The notes under the pieces: model-generated
Database searches by the model: none
Seen by the model: only the letters and a program-made list of their open reading frames with translations
Told to the model about the DNA's origin: nothing
NCBI RefSeq assembly: GCF_002162355.1
Contig: NZ_CP021434.1
Location: 2,704,501 to 2,768,500, forward strand
Reading direction: 5' to 3'
Length of the DNA stretch: 64,000 bases
Source of the DNA: Tumebacillus avium
GTDB lineage: Bacteria; Bacillota; Bacilli; Tumebacillales; Tumebacillaceae
Part shown: positions 17,329 to 26,260 of the stretch, one piece after another
Position numbering within the stretch: the stretch's first letter is position 1
Layout of the letters: each line of letters starts with the position of its first letter
Program-made: the position numbers and the translations under genes

Positions 17329-17377
17329 AACGGTTCCGCTCCCGTTCGCGTCTGATAGTTCATAAGGAGGGGAAGTC

Positions 17378-17980
17378 GTGAGAAAATCATTCTTGCTGGC
17401 CATTTCATTTTTGCTGATGATGCAAGTGCTGTCTTTGGTGTCGCCAATTCCGAGCTACGCCTGTTCCTGTGTCGAACCGAAGGCGCCAAAGGAAGCGTTG
17501 GCAGACGCAACGGCCGTCTTTGCGGGCCAGGTGCAGAAGATTGAGAAGCAAACCAAGTATTACAAGGTCACTTTGGCTGTGAACACCGCTTGGAAAGGGG
17601 TCGACAGCGCGGAAACGTCTGTGTTGACGGCGATCGGCGGGGAAGCGAGCTGCGGTGTGGAGTTTAAGCAGGGTCAGGAGTATTTGATCTATACCAACCA
17701 AACGCAGGACGGACAGAATTACGCCTCCCTGTGCAGCCGGACCAAGGAGTTGACCCGGGCTGATGAAGACCTGAAGGCGCTGGGAACCGGAACGGAGCCG
17801 GGGGTAACGCCGCCTGTGCAGCAGACCGAAAAAGCGATTGTGCCTGCAGCGCAGGAAGAGCCGTCCAAACAAAATGCGCTGCTTGCCTTTTTGGAAAAAG
17901 GCGTCTGGGTTGTCCTCACGGTGTTGGTTCTGGGCGGAGCAGCGATTTGGATGATCATGAGACGAAAACGAGGGAACTAG
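17378..17980 (+). CDS. membrane-anchored TIMP/NTR-like protein
   Basis: A 200-residue protein with a signal peptide (to about residue 27) cleaved before or near ACSCVEP. The mature N-terminal CSC motif, a further Cys in ASCGVEF and a late Cys in LCSRTKEL are the marks of bacterial TIMP/netrin-like (NTR) domains. A Pro/Glu-rich linker leads to a C-terminal transmembrane helix (about 173-193) and a basic tail (MRRKRGN). GTG start 5 nt after AAGGAGGGGAA. The next gene begins 1 nt after its stop region, so the two are probably one transcript. Confidence 0.78.
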   Translation: MRKSFLLAISFLLMMQVLSLVSPIPSYACSCVEPKAPKEALADATAVFAGQVQKIEKQTKYYKVTLAVNTAWKGVDSAETSVLTAIGGEASCGVEFKQGQEYLIYTNQTQDGQNYASLCSRTKELTRADEDLKALGTGTEPGVTPPVQQTEKAIVPAAQEEPSKQNALLAFLEKGVWVVLTVLVLGGAAIWMIMRRKRGN

Positions 17981-17981
17981 G

Positions 17982-18545
17982 ATGAGCACAGAGACGATTT
18001 TGCAAGCAATGCCGATTTATGAAACGGAGCGCTTCCTGCTGCGGGAGATTCGGATCAGCGACGCGGACGATTTTTATGCCAATCTGTCGGATGAAGAGAC
18101 GATGCGCTATTACGGCATGGCGCCGCTGACCGAGCCGGAGAAAGCGGTGAAGATGATCGAAAGCCGCGATCTGGACCGGCAGGAAAACCGCGCGGTGCGC
18201 TGGGCGATCGCACGCAAAGAGGACGACCGGCTGATCGGCACGATCGGGTATCACCACTGGGATGTGCGGGCGTTTCGCGCCGAGGTCGGCTATGAGATCA
18301 ACCGCGCTTATTGGAATCAAGGCGTGGCGACCGAAGCGCTGCGGGCGGTGCTTCGCTGCGGATTTGGCGAGATGGGGCTGAACCGCATCGAAGCGCTGGC
18401 GTCACCGGAGAATCCCAGCTCGATCCGCGTGCTGGAGAAAGTCGGCTTCCGCAAAGAAGGTATTCTGCAAGAGTACATGCACTACAACGACCGCTTCCAT
18501 GATGCGGTGATGATGGCTTTGCTCAAGCGGGATGATCAGGCATAA
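17982..18545 (+). CDS. GNAT acetyltransferase, RimJ/RimL type
   Basis: A 187-residue protein with RimJ/RimL order: YETERFLLREIRISDADDFY at the N-terminus, VGYEINRAYWNQGVATEALR (acetyl-CoA loop) and LEKVGFRKEGILQEYMHY near the end. It probably N-acetylates a protein or small amine. Confidence 0.85.
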   Translation: MSTETILQAMPIYETERFLLREIRISDADDFYANLSDEETMRYYGMAPLTEPEKAVKMIESRDLDRQENRAVRWAIARKEDDRLIGTIGYHHWDVRAFRAEVGYEINRAYWNQGVATEALRAVLRCGFGEMGLNRIEALASPENPSSIRVLEKVGFRKEGILQEYMHYNDRFHDAVMMALLKRDDQA

Positions 18546-18550
18546 ACGCA

Positions 18551-18588
18551 AACAACCCCGCTTCGCAAGGGAAGCCGGGGTTGTTTTT
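18551..18588. terminator. bidirectional terminator
   Basis: AACAACCCCGCTTC / GAAGCCGGGGTTGTT with T-rich ends, between convergent GNAT and peptidase E genes. Confidence 0.9.
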
Positions 18589-18589
18589 G

Positions 18590-19294
18590 TTAGAAGCCGT
18601 TGCCGAGATAGTGCGTGTCCAGTACGGTCTCCTGAATCGCGCCGCCGATCTTCTGTACGCGGTAGCCTTTCGCTTCCGGGCGCGAGGAGATGACGCGGTG
18701 CAGTTCGGTGCCGATAAAATGGAACGCGGCGCCGTCGTCAGCAGCGAGGCCGTTCTGCAGCTCGCCTTCGAGGATCATGCGCTGGTAGGACGGGCGGCGT
18801 TCCGCTTCGCCGTCATAGTGCGGCGAGGCGCTGCCGGGCAGGAAGCCGAGGCACGAAAGCGGGCTCAACTTGCCAAAGTTCGAGTCGGTGATGCCTTGCT
18901 CAAACCAGCAGATCATTCCGGCGCTGAGGCCGGTCAGGATCTTGCCTTCCTCCCACGCTTTTTTGAAAATGCGGTCGAGGCCCCATTCGCGCCACAGCAC
19001 GATCAGGTTGCGGGTGTTGCCGCCGCCGACATAGATGATGTCTTTGTCCAGCACATACGCTTCGAGGTCTGCAGAAGGTGGACTGTAGACGTGCAGGTGG
19101 GACGGTTCGCAGTTCAATTCCTCCATCGACTTGTAAAAGCGTTTGGTGTAGTCGGGGGAGTCGCCGCTGGCGGTCGGGACAAAGCAGACTTTTGGTTTGT
19201 CCTTGCCCGATTGTTTTAGCACGTAGCGGTCGAGCAGCAGGTTCTCCGGTTCCATCGAGAATCCGCCGCCGCCCATGGTGATCAGCTGTTTCAT
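18590..19294 (-). CDS. peptidase E-like serine peptidase (S51)
   Basis: Translation from the ATG at 19294 (MKQLITMGGGGFS) gives 234 residues; AAGGAG lies 10 nt upstream, whereas the longer open frame has no ribosome site. VCFVPTASGDSPDY, DIIYVGGGNTRNL and the nucleophile elbow GLSAGMICWF (Ser) match the S51 dipeptidase/cyanophycinase family. Probably cytosolic peptide breakdown. Confidence 0.85.
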   Translation of the reverse strand: MKQLITMGGGGFSMEPENLLLDRYVLKQSGKDKPKVCFVPTASGDSPDYTKRFYKSMEELNCEPSHLHVYSPPSADLEAYVLDKDIIYVGGGNTRNLIVLWREWGLDRIFKKAWEEGKILTGLSAGMICWFEQGITDSNFGKLSPLSCLGFLPGSASPHYDGEAERRPSYQRMILEGELQNGLAADDGAAFHFIGTELHRVISSRPEAKGYRVQKIGGAIQETVLDTHYLGNGF

Positions 19295-19460
19295 AGGTGG
19301 GTCGCTCCTTGCTGTTCTGATTTTTTTCATTTTAACGAGAATTGGAAGGTTTGGGAAGGAGAGATTGCGAAGATGAGCAGGATGCGGAGACTGATGCCCT
19401 TTTTGGGGATGATTTCTGATCGTGTTTGCGCTGCCCTCTATAAAGGCAGAGCGCGAGCGG

Positions 19461-19469
19461 TGGTATAAT
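19461..19469 (+). promoter_or_regulatory. extended -10 promoter
   Basis: TG-G-TATAAT, an extended -10 with no clear -35, about 40 nt before the glyoxalase-family gene. Confidence 0.6.
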
Positions 19470-19509
19470 AGATTCAACGCAGATTGATCATTAGGAGGCT
19501 GTACATAAC

Positions 19510-19899
19510 ATGGCAATTCGCAAAATTGAACACGTTGGCATCATGGTGCGTGATCTTGAAGCATCGATCAAATTTTATACAGAAGTGATCGGCATGGAGC
19601 TGCACGGGCGGCTGCAGCATACCAACGGGGTGATTCAGCTGGCGTTCCTTGGCTTCCAAGGGGCGAAGCAGACCGAGCTGGAACTGATCCAGGGTTACAA
19701 CTCCGACCTGCCGCGTGAAGGCAAAGTCCATCACCTTGCGTTAAACGTGGACAACCTTGAAGAGGAGATCGGGCGACTCGAGCAGCACGGCGTCAAGTGG
19801 ATCGACCAAGAAATCACCACCCTGCCCAACGGCACGCGCTATAAATTCTTCGAAGGCCCGGACGGCGAATGGCTGGAACTGTTTGAAGTAACGAAATAG
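19510..19899 (+). CDS. VOC-family (glyoxalase-like) protein
   Basis: A 129-residue vicinal-oxygen-chelate protein: IEHVGIMVRDLEASIKFYTE at the start, VHHLALNVDNLEEEI in the second half and GPDGEWLELFE at the end. His and Glu residues typical of the metal site are present in both halves. Substrate unknown; AGGAGG 10 nt upstream. Confidence 0.82.
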   Translation: MAIRKIEHVGIMVRDLEASIKFYTEVIGMELHGRLQHTNGVIQLAFLGFQGAKQTELELIQGYNSDLPREGKVHHLALNVDNLEEEIGRLEQHGVKWIDQEITTLPNGTRYKFFEGPDGEWLELFEVTK

Positions 19900-19900
19900 C

Positions 19901-19932
19901 AAAAAGCCGCTTCCGATTGGAAGCGGCTTTTT
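19901..19932. terminator. bidirectional terminator
   Basis: AAAAAGCCGCTTCC / GGAAGCGGCTTTTT, perfect 14-bp stem. Confidence 0.92.
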
Positions 19933-19943
19933 GCTGCCCTTGG

Positions 19944-21476
19944 TTAGCGGGCCATGAACTTGATCGCATCTGCTGCGATGTAGAGGTTGTCGCCGGTGGC
20001 ATCGCCGAATTTGACGGTGCCGGTGGTGCCGGCTGCGAAGCTGTAGGTGCCGAGGCTGACCCACTTGTCGGAGTAGTTGGCCTGGTTGACCGTTTTCACG
20101 ATGGAGCCGCCGTTGTAGGTGATCGTGTATTTGACGTTGGTCGAAGTCGCGTAGTTGGACGGCACAAACACTTTCACTTCATAGTTGCCCGCTTGCGGAA
20201 TGTTCGGGCGGTAGACAGTGTAGTTGACTTGGGTCAGGCCGTTGCCTTTCGTCCAGCGCATCGCGTTGCCGATGCCGTAGCCGGTCACGGAACGCCAGTA
20301 CTCAACCGGACCGTAGAACGTAGCCTGCGGGTTGTCGACCGTCACGACGGAGTAGTTTTTCGTCACGCCGGTGATCAGCGACATGTAGTAGTTCCAATCC
20401 CAGTTGTTGCCCGGATCGGTATGCGTGTTGCCATACCACTCGCTGTGCGCGAGGATGTAGTCGCGGGTCATCGGGATGCCGTATTTCTGGCAGATGTTGC
20501 GCACCAGCGCCGCCGAAGCGCGGTACATCGCATCGGTGTACCAACCGGTCTGGTTGGCATAGCCTTCATGTTCAAGCCCAATCCCGTTCGAGTTGGCGCT
20601 GCGGGCATGCCACGCGATGTCTTTTTCCGCGACCATCTGGGTGATCTGCCCGTCGCTGGAGCGGATGACATAGTGCGCGGAAACGCCCGCTGCCGGGTCT
20701 TTGAACCAGTTGATCGCCGACGCGTAGGAGCCTTCGGTGTCATGGATGATGACATGCTTGATCGGGTGCGAAGTCGGACGCGTCGCCACCTGGTAGTTGC
20801 CCGAATACGCCGGGTTCCAGATTGCCGGCGCGTAGTCGGCCGATTCGGTGGTGATGCCGTCGTACACGATGCCTGCATACGTGCCTTTGTCCGGCGCGAT
20901 CGCACCGTTTGCTTGCAAAGCCAGCGTTTCGCCGTCTTTGTTCAGCGACGCGCCATCTTTGAGCAGACGGTACACATCGTCCGCAAACAGCACGGTCAGT
21001 TCTTGATCTTGGGAGTCAAAATAGTTGGCGACCGCTTCGTACCACTCGTTGATGTCGCCGGACAGTGGCTTCTGCAACTCTTTTTGGTACATCGCCAGCA
21101 GGTAAGCGCCGGCGCGGATGTTGCCGATCGCGTTTTTCTGAATCTCCGTTTTGGAGAGGCCGAGGCCTTTTGCCGCTTTGGCGAGGTTCTTCTGCTTGTC
21201 GTTTTCCACGACGTGCATCAAGCCGTAGCCGTTGTCTTTGGACGGCTCGCCGTTGTGGTCCTGCCAGCGGGTCAGGGAGTAGGACAGCGCCATCAGCAGT
21301 TCTTTCGGCACTTGGAACTCTTCCGCCGCTTGTGCAAACGCTGCGTCGAGGTCGGCCAGATGGTCGGCTTTGAATGTATTTTGTGCGGAGGTTGCTTCTG
21401 TCGAAACGGTCAGCGTCGTACTCAGCGCTAATGTGAGCGCGGTTGTTGCCACTACCGCTTGCCACGTCTTTTTCAT
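19944..21476 (-). CDS. secreted N-acetylmuramoyl-L-alanine amidase with golvesin-like domain
   Basis: A 510-residue exported enzyme. Signal peptide (about 1-30), then a helical N-terminal part with FQVPKELLMALSYSLTRW and NGYGLMHV resembling lytic-transglycosylase-like domains. The amidase_2/PGRP catalytic domain has IKHVIIHDTEG, IAWHARSANSNGIGLEHEGY and ILAHSEWYGNTHTDPG, which supply the Zn-binding His residues. The C-terminal 130 residues (from FYGPVEYWRSVTGYG) match golvesin C-terminal-like domains. ATG 21476 is chosen because GAGGAG lies 11 nt upstream; GTG 21488 overlaps that ribosome site. Role: peptidoglycan cleavage at the surface. Confidence 0.87.
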   Translation of the reverse strand: MKKTWQAVVATTALTLALSTTLTVSTEATSAQNTFKADHLADLDAAFAQAAEEFQVPKELLMALSYSLTRWQDHNGEPSKDNGYGLMHVVENDKQKNLAKAAKGLGLSKTEIQKNAIGNIRAGAYLLAMYQKELQKPLSGDINEWYEAVANYFDSQDQELTVLFADDVYRLLKDGASLNKDGETLALQANGAIAPDKGTYAGIVYDGITTESADYAPAIWNPAYSGNYQVATRPTSHPIKHVIIHDTEGSYASAINWFKDPAAGVSAHYVIRSSDGQITQMVAEKDIAWHARSANSNGIGLEHEGYANQTGWYTDAMYRASAALVRNICQKYGIPMTRDYILAHSEWYGNTHTDPGNNWDWNYYMSLITGVTKNYSVVTVDNPQATFYGPVEYWRSVTGYGIGNAMRWTKGNGLTQVNYTVYRPNIPQAGNYEVKVFVPSNYATSTNVKYTITYNGGSIVKTVNQANYSDKWVSLGTYSFAAGTTGTVKFGDATGDNLYIAADAIKFMAR

Positions 21477-21619
21477 TTTTGAATGCACTCCTCTGTGGTA
21501 TGAGTAATATGTAATAAGTTTAAATGCTATTTTGTGGTTTGTCTATGATTAATATTTACTAGTTTTTCTCTAATGAGTTTGGAATAATTAGAAAGATGCA
21601 GAGGTATCCTCGCTTTGGA

Positions 21620-21625
21620 TATAAT
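21620..21625 (+). promoter_or_regulatory. -10 element before the thioesterase gene
   Basis: TATAAT 35 nt before the start; no strong -35. Confidence 0.4.
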
Positions 21626-21659
21626 GGAAAGGAGTCGAGATGGAAAAGAGGAGATAGAG

Positions 21660-22187
21660 ATGACCGAGCATTTGTCTGCCAAAAAAGTAAGCGAATCCCG
21701 CGCGGTAAAAGCAAGTATCGTGCTGCCTCCCGACACCAACACCCACCGTACGATGTTTGGGGGCAAAGTCATGGCCTACATTGACGACATCGCCGCGATT
21801 TCGGCGATGCGCCACTGCCGCAAGCGCGTCGTGACTGCGTCGACCGACTCGGTGGACTTTTTGAACCCGATCAAAGAAGGGGACTCGATCTGTCTGGAGT
21901 CCTTTGTCACCTGGACGCACAAGACATCGATGGAAGTGTTTGTGAAAGTTGTCGCCGAAGATCTGCTGACCGGCCAGCGCGTGCTGTGCGCAACTTCGTT
22001 TCTGACCTTTGTGGCGCTCGACCCGGACAATCGTCCCGCACCGGTGCCGCATGTGATCCCGGAAACGAAAGAGGAAAAGGATCTCTACGACAGCGCCCCG
22101 CAGCGCGCCGATGCCCGCCGCGCCCGCCGTGCAGAAAGCAAGAAGCATGCCGAAATGTTCAACCCGAAGAAACCTTGGGATCGATAA
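21660..22187 (+). CDS. acyl-CoA thioesterase, hotdog fold
   Basis: A 175-residue single hotdog-domain protein of the YkhA/BACH type: SRAVKASIVLPPDTNTHRTM, FGGKVMAYIDDIAAISAMRH, then VDFLNPIKEGDSICLESFVT. The Asp in the GGKVMAYIDD helix is the usual catalytic position. GAGGAGA precedes ATG 21660. It hydrolyses fatty acyl-CoA in the cytosol. Confidence 0.88.
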   Translation: MTEHLSAKKVSESRAVKASIVLPPDTNTHRTMFGGKVMAYIDDIAAISAMRHCRKRVVTASTDSVDFLNPIKEGDSICLESFVTWTHKTSMEVFVKVVAEDLLTGQRVLCATSFLTFVALDPDNRPAPVPHVIPETKEEKDLYDSAPQRADARRARRAESKKHAEMFNPKKPWDR

Positions 22188-22192
22188 AAAGT

Positions 22193-22229
22193 AAAAAAAG
22201 TCCGGGAGACGCCTCCCGGACTTTTTTTA
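22193..22229. terminator. bidirectional terminator
   Basis: AAAAAAGTCCGGGAG / CTCCCGGACTTTTTTT, 4-nt loop. Confidence 0.92.
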
Positions 22230-23801
22230 TTTTTCGTATACGGTTTTGCCGCCGATGACGGTGCGGATGACGTTCGTTTCCAAAATCACATCGGGGTGTT
22301 CGGTCATGATGTTGCGGTCGAGGATGGTCAGGTCGGCGAATTTGCCCGGCGTGATCGTGCCTTTGACCTCTTCTTCGCGGGTGGCGTAGGTGCCGCCGAC
22401 GGTGAAGAGCTGCACCGCTTCATAGGCGGTCAAGCGCTGCTCCGGCTGGTAGCCGCTGCGGGTGATCGCCGCGTGCAGGCCAAGCAAGGGTTCGATCGGC
22501 TCGATCGGCGCATCCGATCCGCCGCCGCAGAGCAGTCCGGCGTCGAGCAGCGTCTTCCACGCGTAGGAAGTTTTATGCAGCTCTGGCGCGATGCGCTCCA
22601 GCACCCACGGGTAGTCGGAGGTGACGAAGCGCGGCTGCAGGTCGAGAGCGAGCTTGTCGCCTAACTTTTGCATCCGGGTGATCTGCTCCGGGCGCAGGAC
22701 TTGCGCGTGGATCAGGCGTTGGCGGTGTCCGGCGACCGGATTTTTCTCCATCGCTTCCAGCACCATGTCGGCCGCGCCGTCGCCGATGGCGTGAACGGCG
22801 ATCGGCATGCCGTACGCCGCGCCGGCCGCCGCGATGCGGTTGAGCTCTTCCTGCGGCAAGATCGCTGTGCCATAGGTGTTCTGCGCATCGCTGTACGGGA
22901 GGGTCATCAGAGCGGTGCGGCCGCCCATCGCGCCGTCGGCGAAGATTTTCAGCGCGCCGATGTTCACCCACTCGTCGCCGTCGCCGGTGGTCAGGCCGGT
23001 CGCTTTCAGCTCGTCGAGGAACGGGTAGTAGATCAGCAGGTTGCTGCGCAGGCGCAGGTCTTCTTCCACGACCAGTTCGCGATAGAGGTTCCACGTGTTG
23101 TCGAAGCCGTCGAGGTAGCGCAGGTCTTCTGTATGTACGCCGGTCAGACCGCTGGCCAAGGCATGCTTGATGCCGCGGCGCAGGGAATCTTTCAGCTCGG
23201 CGCGGCTTTTTTTCGGGATCGCGTCTTGCAGCGGGCGGGAAGCGTTTTCATAGATCATGCCGTTCAGCGCCCCGCCGGCATCGCGTCCATAGGAGCCGTC
23301 CGCCGGGTCGGAGGTGCTTGCCGTGATGCCGGTGCGTTCAAAGGCCGGCGAGTTCGCCAGGTAGGCGTGGTTGCAGACGCGGTTCAGCAACACCGGATGA
23401 TTGGGCGCCGCTTCGTTCAGCTCTTGCAGCGTCGGAATCCGGCGGTCGGAAAATTGGTTTTCGTTCCAGCCGACCCCGTGTACCCATTCGCCCTGCGGAA
23501 CGCGAATCACCCATTCGCGGAGCATTTTCAGCATCTCGGCGGTGCTTTTGGCTGTGGTGAAGTCGAGCGTGGAGAGTTTGATGCCGTGGTTGGAGACATG
23601 CAGGTGGTTGTCGATCAGGCCGGGCAGTACCGTCGCGCCGCCGAGGTTGATCTCCTCCACGTCCGCGCGCCCGTACTGCAGGCGTATTTCCTCCGTATCG
23701 CCGACCGCGAGGATGCGGCCGTTTTCAATCGCCAAGGCGGTCGCCTGCGGCGTTTGCGGGTCCATGGTGTAAATCGTGCCGTTGGTATAGATCGTTCTCA
23801 T
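22227..23801 (-). CDS. YtcJ-like metal-dependent amidohydrolase
   Basis: A 524-residue amidohydrolase-3 family protein. The HxH metal motif is in LPGLIDNHLHVS (about 68-69), with ALKIFADGAMGG, AVHAIGDGAADM, LIHAQVL and GSDAPIEPIEP in the expected order. Substrates of this family (N-substituted amides, formamides) are mostly unknown. Single gene; the stop codon sits in the shared terminator. Confidence 0.87.
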   Translation of the reverse strand: MRTIYTNGTIYTMDPQTPQATALAIENGRILAVGDTEEIRLQYGRADVEEINLGGATVLPGLIDNHLHVSNHGIKLSTLDFTTAKSTAEMLKMLREWVIRVPQGEWVHGVGWNENQFSDRRIPTLQELNEAAPNHPVLLNRVCNHAYLANSPAFERTGITASTSDPADGSYGRDAGGALNGMIYENASRPLQDAIPKKSRAELKDSLRRGIKHALASGLTGVHTEDLRYLDGFDNTWNLYRELVVEEDLRLRSNLLIYYPFLDELKATGLTTGDGDEWVNIGALKIFADGAMGGRTALMTLPYSDAQNTYGTAILPQEELNRIAAAGAAYGMPIAVHAIGDGAADMVLEAMEKNPVAGHRQRLIHAQVLRPEQITRMQKLGDKLALDLQPRFVTSDYPWVLERIAPELHKTSYAWKTLLDAGLLCGGGSDAPIEPIEPLLGLHAAITRSGYQPEQRLTAYEAVQLFTVGGTYATREEEVKGTITPGKFADLTILDRNIMTEHPDVILETNVIRTVIGGKTVYEK

Positions 23802-23863
23802 AACTCCAGCCCCCTTTTGTCCCCATTGTACAGGAAAAAATGAGGCATCGGTAATAGATACCG

Positions 23864-23892
23864 TTGACCCCTGCCAATTGAAGTTCTAAAAT
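23864..23892 (+). promoter_or_regulatory. sigma-A-type promoter of the small paralogue pair
   Basis: TTGACC (23864-23869), 17-bp spacer, TAAAAT (23887-23892), 25 nt before the ATG at 23918. Confidence 0.7.
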
Positions 23893-23917
23893 ACTAGAAG
23901 GCAGGAGGCGAATTTAG

Positions 23918-24256
23918 ATGAACGAATTTAACCAAAGCCCGTTTTCCGAGGCTTTTACGTTTGATACACGACTTGGCATCTATGTGCTGCGTTCCGATCT
24001 GCACTGGGGCCAATTTTCTGAAGCGGACAAGAAGCGCATCGCATCGAAATGGGTGCTGATCTGCTCGGCCTTGACCGACCGGGTGACCGACTTGGAAGTG
24101 ATGATGATGGACGCCTTGGAGCGCATGTACACCGCCAAGGACGAAGAGGAAATGCATCTGCTCAACAACGAGATGATGGACTACGCGAGCATCGCCTGCG
24201 ACCTGAACATCTTGGCGCGCAAGGTGTATGACGATCTGGCGAAGGCGCATTTCTAA
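23918..24256 (+). CDS. small unknown protein, first of a tandem paralogue pair
   Basis: A 112-residue acidic, mostly helical protein with no signal or membrane segment. It aligns with the next gene product over its length: FDTRLGIYV...DLHWGQFSE against PDERLGIAL...WQDWSLYTR, then LTDRVTDLE against IPDRVQELE, and YASIACDLNI against IASIINDLNI. A strong promoter and AGGAGG precede it. I do not recognise the family. Confidence 0.75.
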   Translation: MNEFNQSPFSEAFTFDTRLGIYVLRSDLHWGQFSEADKKRIASKWVLICSALTDRVTDLEVMMMDALERMYTAKDEEEMHLLNNEMMDYASIACDLNILARKVYDDLAKAHF

Positions 24257-24274
24257 AAGAGAGAAGGCACAAAG

Positions 24275-24634
24275 ATGAGCAAAGGATGGGAGTTTGTACC
24301 CGATGAGCGCCTGGGCATCGCCTTGCCGCAGCTCTGGCAGGACTGGTCGCTGTACACCCGCGAGCAACAGGCCCTGATGATCGAAGAGTGGGAGCGCGTC
24401 AAAGCCCGCATTCCCGACCGCGTGCAGGAACTGGAAGCGGTGATCAACGAGAAGCAGCTCTTGGCTTCGCAGGAAGACGACTGGGACACCGTCTGCGATC
24501 TGTATGAGAAAATCTATGAGATCGCCAGCATCATCAACGACCTGAACATCTGGAAGAACGTTGAGCAGTATTTGTCCCATGGAGAAGAGAATGCGCCGGG
24601 GATTGCGGAAGAGCATACGAACCGGGAAAAATAA
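24275..24634 (+). CDS. small unknown protein, second of the pair
   Basis: A 119-residue helical, acidic protein with a Trp-rich N-terminus (WEFVPDERLGIALPQLWQDW), 18 nt after its paralogue and surely in the same operon. Conserved features shared by both are RLGI, a Trp in the second helix, DRVxxLE and ASIxxDLNI. It may form a heterodimer with its neighbour; that is inference. Confidence 0.75.
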   Translation: MSKGWEFVPDERLGIALPQLWQDWSLYTREQQALMIEEWERVKARIPDRVQELEAVINEKQLLASQEDDWDTVCDLYEKIYEIASIINDLNIWKNVEQYLSHGEENAPGIAEEHTNREK

Positions 24635-24645
24635 GCATGTGCGAA

Positions 24646-24675
24646 GGCAGCGTCATGAAACGCTGTCTTTTTTTA
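24646..24675 (+). terminator. intrinsic terminator
   Basis: GGCAGCGT / ACGCTGTC stem followed by T7. Confidence 0.8.
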
Positions 24676-24740
24676 CATAAATGGCGCATAATGAGGAAGA
24701 GAGAAATCGAGCGGACCCTGCTTGAGAGGAGCAAGAGACG

Positions 24741-25046
24741 ATGACACACGATCAATTGCTGACAGTGATGCAACATACCCCGCTGCCGGAGCGCATGGGG
24801 AATTTTGAGCGCACCCGCTCGCCGCAGCAACCGGAAGAGACGGAATCCGGTCTCTTGTTTGTGGAATACTCCCACTTGAGCGAAGACGTGAAGTTTCAAG
24901 CGGTGATGCAAGGCGAGCAGGCTCAGTTCCAAGTGGTGCTGCACGGCACGGCGACCCCGGTGCGCCAGTTGACGGTCGAAGAGGCGGGCCACGTGCTGCG
25001 CTCCGACCTGCTGATGATGTTAGAAGACCTTGAAGACGAACTGTAA
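24741..25046 (+). CDS. hypothetical protein
   Basis: A 101-residue acidic soluble protein with a beta-rich middle (VKFQAVMQGEQAQFQVVLHG) and a helical acidic C-terminus (LLMMLEDLEDEL). GAGGAG precedes the ATG. It lies 17 nt before the exonuclease gene and is probably co-transcribed with it. No family recognised. Confidence 0.65.
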   Translation: MTHDQLLTVMQHTPLPERMGNFERTRSPQQPEETESGLLFVEYSHLSEDVKFQAVMQGEQAQFQVVLHGTATPVRQLTVEEAGHVLRSDLLMMLEDLEDEL

Positions 25047-25063
25047 GACTGGAGGCAATCCTA

Positions 25064-26146
25064 TTGCAACTTTTGCTGATTGACGGCAATCATATCATGT
25101 ACTCGGTCCTGTACCGCTTTATCGCCAAAGCGAAAAAGCGCGGGGACTATGAGGAAGCAACCGACGAGATTGTGGAGAAGACCGCCTCGCAGTTTGCCAA
25201 GATCATCAAAAAGCTGGCACGGCGCTTTCGGCCGACCCATATGTGCGTGGTCTTTGACAATGATGCGACGAACTTCCGCCACCAACTGTCCCCGATCTAT
25301 AAGGCGAACCGCCGTGAACGTCCGAAGGAAGTGCACCCGCTGAAGCAGCGCATCTACGCGCAGTTTCGCGAGGAGAACATTCCGTATCTGTTTGCTTCCA
25401 ACCACGAAGGCGACGACTTGATCGGCACGCTTGCAGCCCGGGCGGAAGAGCTGCCGCGCTGCAAGAAAGTGATCCTGCTGTCGGGCGACATGGACCTGGC
25501 GCAGTTGGTTACGCCCAAGACGCAGCTGTATCTGATCAACAACGGCATTTTTACCGGCTCTTGGGTGACCGACCGCAATGTGAAGAGCCTGCTCGATGTC
25601 GGACCGGAGCAGATCCCGGCGATCAAGTCGCTGCTTGGCGACCGCACGGACAATATCAAGGGCATCTCCGGCCTGCGCCGCCCGAATGTGCTGCGCGTGA
25701 TCGAGAAGTATCCGGATATTGAAGAGTTCCTGCAGGTCGAGAAGAGCAAGAACAAGACAGAAGCGTTGATCCTGCGCCATCGGGAGCATGTGGAGAACAA
25801 CTTGCTTCTCGCGCGCATCATCTGCGATATGCGCTTCCATCTGCGCTGGGAGGATTTTCTGGTCAGCGCGTGGATGGACACCGGCAAGAAGCCGGACGGC
25901 ACGCAGGCTGCCAGCGCGGAAGGCAGACCGCCCCGCCGCCGCAAACCGACCGCTGCTAAAACAGCTGCACAAGCCACGGCAGACGCCGCTCAGCAGGTAA
26001 ACGATCCGCCTGTTACGGATGGAGCGGAGCTGCAAGCGGAAGCGTCCGGTCAAGACGCCGCACCAGCAGGCGAAGCGAAGAAACGCAAGCGCAGACGCCG
26101 CTCGCGCAAACGCAAGCCAGCGGCAGGAAACAGCGATCAAATGTAA
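25064..26146 (+). CDS. 5'-3' exonuclease (FEN-like) with basic tail
   Basis: A 360-residue protein starting at TTG 25064, 8 nt after GGAGG. Residues 1-270 form the 5'-3' exonuclease/FEN domain of the type found in DNA polymerase I: LLLIDGNHIMYSVL, MCVVFDNDATNFRH, NHEGDDLIGTLA, LSGDMDLAQLV and SLLGDRTDNIKGISGL, carrying the metal-binding acidic residues. Residues about 285-360 are low-complexity, Ala/Glu-rich then strongly basic (KKRKRRRRSRKRK), probably a disordered nucleic-acid-binding tail. It acts on flaps or primers in DNA repair or replication. Confidence 0.87.
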   Translation: MQLLLIDGNHIMYSVLYRFIAKAKKRGDYEEATDEIVEKTASQFAKIIKKLARRFRPTHMCVVFDNDATNFRHQLSPIYKANRRERPKEVHPLKQRIYAQFREENIPYLFASNHEGDDLIGTLAARAEELPRCKKVILLSGDMDLAQLVTPKTQLYLINNGIFTGSWVTDRNVKSLLDVGPEQIPAIKSLLGDRTDNIKGISGLRRPNVLRVIEKYPDIEEFLQVEKSKNKTEALILRHREHVENNLLLARIICDMRFHLRWEDFLVSAWMDTGKKPDGTQAASAEGRPPRRRKPTAAKTAAQATADAAQQVNDPPVTDGAELQAEASGQDAAPAGEAKKRKRRRRSRKRKPAAGNSDQM

Positions 26147-26147
26147 G

Positions 26148-26178
26148 ATCCCGGTCCTAAATGGACACGGGATTTTTT
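26148..26178 (+). terminator. intrinsic terminator
   Basis: ATCCCG / CGGGAT stem with T6. Confidence 0.7.
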
Positions 26179-26260
26179 ATTTCCAACCTTTACAGGGAGG
26201 ATTTGATTTGCTATACGTCAAACTTAAATAGAGTAAATTCTTCCAATGTGGAGGGGAGAC

